Positions 6,323-11,860 of a DNA stretch of 11,860 bases are shown here, piece by piece. The first letter of the stretch is position 1. The number at the start of each line of letters is the position of its first letter. Origin of the DNA: Campylobacterales bacterium (lineage in GTDB: Bacteria; Campylobacterota; Campylobacteria; Campylobacterales; QNZT01); NCBI GenBank assembly GCA_027080605.1, contig JALWRO010000152.1, positions 8,860 to 20,719 on the forward strand, given 5' to 3'. The notes below the pieces were generated by a model, which was not told where the DNA came from, made no database searches, and worked only from the letters and a program-made list of their open reading frames with translations. Both the position numbers and the translations under genes were made by a program.

Positions 6323-7909
6323 TTATATAACGGCGTAAGAGACCCAGTTGCATTCCGGAATGGAAGAGAGTTCATGAAGTACATCTTTGGAAATCTCTTC
6401 ATCGACCAGTACCACCGCCAGTGCGGAACCTTTCCCGTCACGTCCGAGTCTGAAATCTGCAATATTGATATCGTGTGCGCTGAGTGCTGTCGTAATTTGT
6501 GCGATAACCCCTCTTTTGTCTTCGTTGGAGAAGAAAAGCATTTTACCTTTCGGTTTGAAATCGAGTTTGATATCGTTGATATTGACAATCTTCTCATGGG
6601 TATCGGAAAAAACCGTACCGCCGATACGAATCGTTTTACCCGCTGTCGTCAGGATAATTTCGATTTTGTTTTTATATTCACTCTGGTTCGGTACCTGTTT
6701 GCTCTGCAGATCGATTCCCTGTTCCTGAGCGACAAATTCCGCATTGACATAGTTGATCTTTTCACCCAGAGCCTCTTTCAACGCCCCGACCAGTGCAAAA
6801 GTACGCAAACTCTCTACATACTCGGCAACGTCACCTTCCGCTTCCACTTTGAAAGACTTGATGTGCCCCACGTTGATCTGTGCGGCAAGATAACCGATCT
6901 TCTGCGCCAGTTCCAGATAGGGCTTGACAAAAGCGGGAAGTTCGCTCTCTTTGATTGGCAGGTTGAGCGCGTTAGGATAACTGGTACCGCGTGCGGCACT
7001 GATTGCCTGATCCACTGCCTGCGTCGCGATCTTTTCCTGCGATTCCAGTGTATTGGCTCCCAGGTGCGGTGTGACCGAAATATTTTCCAGATCAAGCAGC
7101 TTGTTATCGATCGCCGGCTCCTTGACAAAAACGTCGATACCCGCATACGCTACTTTGCCGCTTTGAAGTCCGTCATAGAGTGCATCTTCATTGTAGAGTC
7201 CGCCACGTGCACAGTTGATCAGACGCACGCCCTCTTTCATCTTCGCAATCTCTTCGGCACCGATCATATCGATTGTTTCTTTATTCTTCGGTGTATGGAT
7301 CGTAATAAAATCACACGCCAGAATATCATCGAAGTTCCGCGTATACTCAACACCCATATCGAGCGCTTTCGACGGGTCGATATACGGGTCGTACGCAATC
7401 ACATCCATCTCAAACGCCTGAGCACGTTTCGCTACACGGCTTCCGATATTTCCAAAACCGATAATACCCAGTTTCTTATCTTTAAGCTCAATCCCGTACC
7501 ACTTCTCACGTTTCCATACACGATCGAGTTTCAGGTGGTTGTTGGCATTGGGAAAACTTCTCGCCGCTGCCAGCATATGCGCCATTGTCAGTTCGACCGC
7601 CGCAATCGTGTTGGCAGTCGGCACATTCATAACGATAATACCCTTCTTGCTGCACCCTTCGATATCGACATTGTCCACACCGACACCGGCACGCACGATT
7701 GCTTTGATATTTTCCGCCTTCTCCAGAAACTTCGCATCTACATCGGTAGAACTTCTCGTAATAGCGACATCATATTCCCCTATGATATCGAGCAATTTCT
7801 CTTTGTCTATATCTGAAGCATCCAAAAACTCGATATCGTTCTGCTGCGCAAGAATATCGAGACCTTTCTGATGAATTTTATCACAGACAATAATTTTTTT
7901 AATTTGCAT
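6323..7909 (-). CDS. serA: D-3-phosphoglycerate dehydrogenase (ACT-domain form)
   Basis: This cytoplasmic enzyme oxidises 3-phosphoglycerate to 3-phosphohydroxypyruvate with NAD, the first committed step of serine synthesis. At 528 residues it is the long form. The substrate domain is at about 5-100 and 290-320. The Rossmann domain (about 100-290) has GFGNIG at 151-156 and Asp174 at the end of the second strand, which fits NAD preference. The catalytic set is visible: Arg235 (INCARGG), Glu264 (FVKEP) and His282 (TPHLGA). An intervening allosteric-substrate-binding type domain follows (about 325-450). A C-terminal ACT domain (about 455-528, with IAQITTALSAHDINIADFRLGR) is the usual site of serine feedback in the family. 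The SD AGGGGA overlaps the stop of the small upstream ORF and lies 8 bases from the ATG. It appears to be the last gene of the aroA-ispH-rpsA cluster. High confidence. Confidence 0.97.
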   Translation of the reverse strand: MQIKKIIVCDKIHQKGLDILAQQNDIEFLDASDIDKEKLLDIIGEYDVAITRSSTDVDAKFLEKAENIKAIVRAGVGVDNVDIEGCSKKGIIVMNVPTANTIAAVELTMAHMLAAARSFPNANNHLKLDRVWKREKWYGIELKDKKLGIIGFGNIGSRVAKRAQAFEMDVIAYDPYIDPSKALDMGVEYTRNFDDILACDFITIHTPKNKETIDMIGAEEIAKMKEGVRLINCARGGLYNEDALYDGLQSGKVAYAGIDVFVKEPAIDNKLLDLENISVTPHLGANTLESQEKIATQAVDQAISAARGTSYPNALNLPIKESELPAFVKPYLELAQKIGYLAAQINVGHIKSFKVEAEGDVAEYVESLRTFALVGALKEALGEKINYVNAEFVAQEQGIDLQSKQVPNQSEYKNKIEIILTTAGKTIRIGGTVFSDTHEKIVNINDIKLDFKPKGKMLFFSNEDKRGVIAQITTALSAHDINIADFRLGRDGKGSALAVVLVDEEISKDVLHELSSIPECNWVSYAVI

Positions 7910-7921
7910 ATATGTATTCCC

Positions 7922-8182
7922 CTAATTTAAATTAATATGATAGACAGTTCGCGGGTAAGAAAAAAGATTTTGTTTCTGATGCAGGTGCATTCTGTAAATC
8001 CAGCTCTGCGTGTCGTTCACGTCCTGCAGTACAGACTGCAGATCGGAAGGAACGGAAGCACGGTCACTCAGAAGTGTCTCTGCAGTGCCGGGCGATGTAA
8101 AACGATACAACACGAATATCCCCGCAATCAGCACTATCGTCAAAAAAACAAAAAGTGCGTAGAGATATCCGGTCTTTTGCAT
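7922..8182 (-). CDS. Small single-pass membrane protein of unknown function between rpsA and serA
   Basis: I do not recognise a domain in this 86-residue protein. It has a short N-terminus (MQKTGY), one hydrophobic helix at about 6-27 (LYALFVFLTIVLIAGIFVLY), and a polar C-terminal part of about 58 residues with SVPSDLQSVLQDVNDTQSW and a basic, aromatic end. The helix could be an uncleaved anchor, or a signal sequence without a good cleavage site; a periplasmic C-terminal part is the likelier orientation. It begins 3 bases after the rpsA stop and ends 12 bases before serA, and its stop codon forms part of the serA SD. Its own SD is weak (GAAG), so it may depend on coupling to rpsA translation. 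From memory, C. jejuni (Cj0892c) and H. pylori (HP0398) carry an uncharacterised, longer gene in the same place. This supports a real gene, but homology is not shown. Confidence 0.75.
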   Translation of the reverse strand: MQKTGYLYALFVFLTIVLIAGIFVLYRFTSPGTAETLLSDRASVPSDLQSVLQDVNDTQSWIYRMHLHQKQNLFSYPRTVYHINLN

Positions 8183-8185
8183 CGG

Positions 8186-9883
8186 TTACTTCAACTGGTC
8201 TTTAAGGACATCTCCGAGCGTGGTTTTGGTATCGTCATTGTATGCGTTCAATGCTTCTTTTTCTTTGATTCTCGCCACTTTACGCGCAGAGAGTCTGATA
8301 CGGTTTTTATCGGTATCGATAAAAGAGATTGCCGCTTCGATTTCATCGCCTATCTGCAAATCATCCGCCTTTTTCTCACCCAGATCTTCATGACGGATCA
8401 GTGCATCGACACCGTCTTCGAGTTCGACAAAGACACCGAAATCTTTGATATCTCTTACTTTTGCATTGACAATATCGTTCGGTTTATGATTTTTAGCGAA
8501 CTTTTCGATCGGACTCTCTTCAAGTTCTTTCTTGCTGAGTGAAATCTTCTCATTGTCATGGTCGATTCGTACGATTTTCACTTCGACATCGTCACCGACT
8601 TTCAATACGTCTCTGGCTTTGACACTTCTGTCCCATGAAACATCTTCATTATGCAGCAGACCCTCTACACCGCCGATTTTGACAAATGCACCGAAATCTG
8701 TGATTGTCGTTACTTTACCGGTAACCACATCTCCGGTTTTATGGCTCTTTTTAAATTCATCAAAAGGCTTAGGCAAGATATTTTTGAGAGAGACACGCAG
8801 TTTTTGCTTCTCGAAATCCATCTCTACAATCTCGACATCGATCTCTTCACCCACTTCAAGGTAATCTTTCGGATGTTTGATATTTTTGTCCCATGAAATC
8901 TCTGACACATGCAAGAAACCTTCCACATCGTTTCCGAGATCGACGAAAACACCGTACGGTTCGATATTGCTCACCTGTACTTTAACCGCATCACCGACTT
9001 CAAGCTGCTCTGCTAGATCATCCCACGGATTCGGCGTCGCCGCTTTGATAGAAAGAGAAAGGTGACGTTTCGCTTCATCATAACCGATCGCTTTGACAGG
9101 TACCACTTCACCCTCTTCATAGAGTTTGGAAGGGTTTACCGGACCTTTGTAGCTGATTTCACTGTAGTGAACCAAACCGTCGACACCACCTACATCCACA
9201 AACATACCGTAACTGGTAATCTTTTTGATGACACCCTCTGTCGGCTCGTCGCTCGCAAGCAATTTATCGATAATCTCTTTTTTGTTGGCACGGTCAGCCT
9301 CGATCAGTACTTTACGCGAACCGACAATAGAGTTATTCTCTTTGTCTACTTTAAGTACCTGAAGTTTCACTTTTTTACCAATCGTAGATTTCGTATCTTT
9401 CAGATATGCCTGTGATTTCGGTAAAAATACTTCGATCCCTTCATCTGTTTCGACAATAAAACCGCCTTTGTTTTTCCCGATCACTTTACCTTCGAGAATA
9501 ACAGGCTCACCCTCTTCATCGTAACTCTTGACAAACTCTTCGACTTTTTTGGTACGAAGCGCTTTTTTGTACGAAAGACCCGGTCTCTCGTTTCTGTAGC
9601 CTGTGATCATGACAGTGATTTTATCACCGACATTGAACATCAGATTTCCATCTTCATCTACAATTTCATCACGTCTGAGGATACCCTCCTGCTTCTTGCC
9701 CACATCTACCAAAACGCTGTTGTCTTCAGGTTTATCAGCAACTATAACACCTTCAACGACATTTCCGCCTTTTTCTTCTTTGATAGAAGCTTCAAACATG
9801 GAAGCAAAATCATCCTCATCACCTAAATCCATCGCCTCGATGGCACTTTTACTATGGGCTTTCACGCCCGCCTCGTTTAACAT
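8186..9883 (-). CDS. rpsA: 30S ribosomal protein S1
   Basis: S1 binds mRNA on the 30S subunit and helps load messages, especially those with structured or weak leaders. The protein is 565 residues, close to E. coli S1 (557). Six S1/OB-fold repeats can be read at about 39-105, 126-190, 214-282, 296-367, 383-452 and 468-536. Repeats 3-6 carry the canonical G.FV core (SYGMFVDVGGVDGLVH, PYGVFVDLGNDVEGFLH, DFGAFVKIGGVEGLLH, DFGVFVELEDGVDALI). Repeats 1 and 2 are more divergent, as in the ribosome-binding half of E. coli S1. I start at the ATG at 9883 and not the in-frame GTG at 9886, because AAAAGGA (9889-9895) is 5 bases from the ATG and 2 from the GTG. It sits 38 bases after ispH and 3 bases before the small membrane-protein ORF. 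High confidence. Confidence 0.97.
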   Translation of the reverse strand: MLNEAGVKAHSKSAIEAMDLGDEDDFASMFEASIKEEKGGNVVEGVIVADKPEDNSVLVDVGKKQEGILRRDEIVDEDGNLMFNVGDKITVMITGYRNERPGLSYKKALRTKKVEEFVKSYDEEGEPVILEGKVIGKNKGGFIVETDEGIEVFLPKSQAYLKDTKSTIGKKVKLQVLKVDKENNSIVGSRKVLIEADRANKKEIIDKLLASDEPTEGVIKKITSYGMFVDVGGVDGLVHYSEISYKGPVNPSKLYEEGEVVPVKAIGYDEAKRHLSLSIKAATPNPWDDLAEQLEVGDAVKVQVSNIEPYGVFVDLGNDVEGFLHVSEISWDKNIKHPKDYLEVGEEIDVEIVEMDFEKQKLRVSLKNILPKPFDEFKKSHKTGDVVTGKVTTITDFGAFVKIGGVEGLLHNEDVSWDRSVKARDVLKVGDDVEVKIVRIDHDNEKISLSKKELEESPIEKFAKNHKPNDIVNAKVRDIKDFGVFVELEDGVDALIRHEDLGEKKADDLQIGDEIEAAISFIDTDKNRIRLSARKVARIKEKEALNAYNDDTKTTLGDVLKDQLK

Positions 9884-9888
9884 CACAA

Positions 9889-9895
9889 TCCTTTT
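9889..9895 (-). promoter_or_regulatory. Shine-Dalgarno that decides the rpsA start
   Basis: AAAAGGA on the minus strand precedes TTGTGATG. The spacing is 5 bases to the ATG at 9883 and 2 bases to the GTG at 9886, so the ATG is preferred. Confidence 0.75.
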
Positions 9896-9921
9896 ACACT
9901 ATGTTTTTAAAATTTGAGCCA

Positions 9922-10752
9922 TTATACAGAAAAGTTTCTTATTCTTTCTATGACATTTTGAATAATCCAGTCAGGAGTAGAAGCACCTGCCGTCACACCG
10001 CACAGTTTTTTCCCCTCAAACCACGATGACTCCAGCTCTTCAGGCACCTCTATGTGGTAACTGTCGGGGCAATTGCTCTGGACGATACTATACAACTGCT
10101 TCGTGTTGGAAGAGTTTTTACCACCTATGACGATCATCACATCCGCTTCTTTACTCAGCTTGTCCGCTGCTTCCTGATTTTCGAAAGTCGCATTGCAGAT
10201 TGTGTTAAAAACACGCACTTCCTTTACATTTTCGACCAGATAATTGACAATCTTCATGAACTCTTTTACTTTTCGTGTCGTCTGTGAAACCACCGCCACT
10301 TTCGGTCCAAGATAAATATCTTCGAGATCGGAAACATTCATGACGACAATGGGCTTATTGACGGCATAACTCTTCACGCCCTTCACTTCAGGGTGCTTTT
10401 CGTCACCGAAAATGACCACTTTATACCCCGCTTCGCTCATCTCTTCGACAATCTCCTGCGGCTTGGTTACAAACGGACATGTCGCGTCAATAATCTCTTT
10501 GCCACTCTCTTTCAGCTCTTTAAGTTCCTCTTTAACAATCCCGTGCGTACGGATGATGACCCGATTGCTCTCTTTGAGTTCATCAATCTCATGTGCCGTC
10601 GTCACGTTGAAATTTTCCTGCAAACGGCTAATCTCTTCCCTGTTGTGAATCAAAGGACCGTATGTATAGGCATTTTTCGACTCTTCCGCAATCTCGATCG
10701 CCCGTTTGACACCGAAACAAAAACCGTAATTTTCCGCTAATCTAATCTCCAT
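9922..10752 (-). CDS. ispH: 4-hydroxy-3-methylbut-2-enyl diphosphate reductase
   Basis: IspH (LytB) is the iron-sulfur enzyme of the last MEP-pathway step, reducing HMBPP to IPP and DMAPP in the cytoplasm. The protein is 276 residues, on the short side of the family. The three cluster-binding cysteines are present: Cys12 (GFCFGV), Cys92 (ATCPFV) and Cys186 (NTICNAT). Substrate and proton-relay residues are also present: His36 (GPLIHN), His70 (RTHG), His120 and Glu122 (KHPEV, Glu corresponding to E. coli Glu126), the NSSNT loop at 213-217 and Ser258 (AGASTP). The ATG lies inside the 3' end of aroA (11-base overlap). A GAGG at 10759-10762 is 6 bases upstream of it, which indicates coupled translation with aroA. 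Presence of ispH implies that isoprenoids are made by the MEP route. High confidence. Confidence 0.97.
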   Translation of the reverse strand: MEIRLAENYGFCFGVKRAIEIAEESKNAYTYGPLIHNREEISRLQENFNVTTAHEIDELKESNRVIIRTHGIVKEELKELKESGKEIIDATCPFVTKPQEIVEEMSEAGYKVVIFGDEKHPEVKGVKSYAVNKPIVVMNVSDLEDIYLGPKVAVVSQTTRKVKEFMKIVNYLVENVKEVRVFNTICNATFENQEAADKLSKEADVMIVIGGKNSSNTKQLYSIVQSNCPDSYHIEVPEELESSWFEGKKLCGVTAGASTPDWIIQNVIERIRNFSV

Positions 10753-11860
10753 ACTGCACCTCGCTTATTCGGGATAATAACGCCCTGAAATTGGGAAAAG
10801 AGGTCTGAATACACGCCGTATCGTCGATCTCCATCCCGCACACCAGCCCAGCGACCGCAAAGCTCATCGCAATCCGGTGATCGCCGTGCGAATCGATTTT
10901 CGCCCGGTGCATCGCTCCTCCGGTAATCTCATAGCCGTCTTCAAACTCTTCTACCGACACACCGCACAGACGCAGGTTATTGACCACACTGCTGATGCGG
11001 TCGCTCTCTTTAACACGCAACTCTTTCGCATTCTTAACCACACTTTTGCCTTCCGCCAGCGCCATCGCGATACTCAGCGCCGGCAGTTCATCGATCAGCC
11101 AGGCGATATTCTCTTCGACCGTCACCCCGTGCAGAGGCGCATATTCGACGACAATATTGCCAATCGGTTCATATTTATCTTCATGAAGGACAAAAGTAAT
11201 CTTCGCACCCATCTTTTGCAGTACTTTATAGGCTTCGATTCTGGTATCGTTCAGGGAGAGATTTTGCAACACAACCCGGCTTCCGGGAACAATCGCCGCG
11301 GCAACGGCAAAAAAGAAACCGCTCGAAGGATCCGCCGGTACGGTAATATCCAGCGGTTTCAACGGTGCGGTCATCGGGTGAATCTCGATCGCATCGCCCT
11401 TCTCCTGCACTTTGGCACCCATACCCCGGAGCATCCGCTCACTGTGGTCACGGCTCAGATGCGGTTCACGGTAGAGTGAAGGTTCTGTAGCATTGAGCGC
11501 GGCAAGAATCATCGCACTCTTGACCTGTGCGGAAGCGATGGGAGAGTCATAAACAAACCCCTGCAACGCCTCTTCTCCGCGTATCGCGATCGGTGCCAGA
11601 TTCCCTTCCTCTCGCCCGTCGATATTCGCCCCGATACTTCGCAGAGGATCCGCCACACGACGCATCGGACGCGATGCAAGATATTTGTCGCCAAACAGCA
11701 CAAAAAAGCCCGGACGTGACGCCAGAAAACCCATAAATAGGCGAATCGCCGTTCCGGAATTGCCGCAGTCCAAAATCGCCGCCGGCTCTGAGATCGATTC
11801 GGGCGGCGTGATCTTCATGAAATCACCCTCCTCTTCCACCTCAGCACCCAGCATTTTAAC
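10742..11860 (-). CDS. aroA: 3-phosphoshikimate 1-carboxyvinyltransferase (EPSP synthase), N-terminus cut by the window edge
   Basis: AroA joins phosphoenolpyruvate to shikimate-3-phosphate, the sixth step of the shikimate pathway to aromatic amino acids. The frame stays open to base 11860, so the ATG at 11854 is internal (the edge reads VKMLGAEVEE). About 372 residues are visible; perhaps 50-60 are missing by comparison with the usual 425-440. Counting from the methionine at 11854, the motifs are: GNSGTAIR (31-38, PEP loop), GDKYLASRPMRR (55-66), SAQVKS (108-113), RDHSER (135-140), DPSSG (175-179), NDTR (202-205), IDELPA (254-259, catalytic Asp), KESDR (282-286, catalytic Glu) and HGDHRIAM (323-330). 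The GDK...S, SAQ.K, R.H.E and N.TR set is the one described for class II EPSP synthases. The gene overlaps ispH by 11 bases. Identity is certain; the class II call is from motif memory. Confidence 0.97.
   Translation of the reverse strand, partial: VKMLGAEVEEEGDFMKITPPESISEPAAILDCGNSGTAIRLFMGFLASRPGFFVLFGDKYLASRPMRRVADPLRSIGANIDGREEGNLAPIAIRGEEALQGFVYDSPIASAQVKSAMILAALNATEPSLYREPHLSRDHSERMLRGMGAKVQEKGDAIEIHPMTAPLKPLDITVPADPSSGFFFAVAAAIVPGSRVVLQNLSLNDTRIEAYKVLQKMGAKITFVLHEDKYEPIGNIVVEYAPLHGVTVEENIAWLIDELPALSIAMALAEGKSVVKNAKELRVKESDRISSVVNNLRLCGVSVEEFEDGYEITGGAMHRAKIDSHGDHRIAMSFAVAGLVCGMEIDDTACIQTSFPNFRALLSRISEVQYGD

Noticed and set aside
6317..7816. A 499-codon plus-strand open frame opposite serA
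   Set aside because: It lies almost wholly antisense to a gene with all serA catalytic residues. Its translation is Arg/Phe/Asp/Ile-rich with no recognisable domain, and I see no convincing SD. It is a shadow produced by the codon use of serA.
7937..8542. A 201-codon plus-strand open frame across the small ORF and the 3' end of rpsA
   Set aside because: It spans two minus-strand genes, has no domain signal, and has the biased composition of the other antisense frames. The minus-strand small ORF has tight spacing to its neighbours and a membrane helix, so it is the better call.
9884..9886. GTG start for rpsA
   Set aside because: It is only 2 bases from the SD; the ATG at 9883 has normal spacing.
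1..11860. Mobile elements, CRISPR arrays, tRNA or rRNA genes, restriction or defence systems
   Set aside because: I saw no transposase or integrase motifs, no regularly spaced repeats and no tRNA-like cloverleaf. Nearly the whole window is explained by recognised genes with short gaps.

Overview
The window looks like chromosome from a Campylobacterota (epsilonproteobacterial) organism, most like the free-living Sulfurovum/Sulfurimonas side of the group. The main reason is gene order. On the minus strand, aroA, ispH, rpsA, a small membrane-anchored ORF and serA follow each other closely. From memory, this is the order in Campylobacter jejuni and Helicobacter pylori, where pheS-pheT lies upstream and an uncharacterised gene also sits between rpsA and serA. 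No database search was possible, so the taxonomic call is inference.

Reading in the direction of transcription (right to left), the first block, about 11860 to 6323, is housekeeping. It holds the 3' part of aroA (EPSP synthase, class II motifs), ispH (last step of the MEP isoprenoid pathway), rpsA (ribosomal protein S1, six S1 domains), an 86-residue single-pass membrane protein, and serA (phosphoglycerate dehydrogenase with an ACT domain). aroA and ispH overlap by 11 bases. The other gaps are 3 to 38 bases, so the block is probably one transcription unit.

A 122-base gap (6201-6322) carrying a GC-rich hairpin separates this from the second block, 6200 to 587. That block is a four-gene RND efflux operon, also on the minus strand: a TolC-family outer-membrane channel, a secreted HlyD-type periplasmic adaptor, and an RND pump split into two ORFs. 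The pump halves (TM1-6 and TM7-12) overlap by four bases (ATGA). Within the operon, stop codons overlap or abut the next Shine-Dalgarno sequence, which suggests translational coupling. The N-terminal pump half ends in a His-rich tail containing six consecutive histidines.

The left edge (1-444, plus strand) holds the 3' end of a second HlyD-type adaptor. It is clearly paralogous to the operon's own adaptor and converges on the pump operon. The intervening 142 bases (445-586) are AT-rich and contain two good inverted repeats that could end transcription from either side.

I see no mobile element, CRISPR array, tRNA or rRNA. Most of the window is ordinary. The points most worth a second look are the split pump with its natural His6 tail, an apparent 35-40 residue insertion in the TolC-like channel, the small protein held between rpsA and serA, and the paralogous adaptors that face each other.
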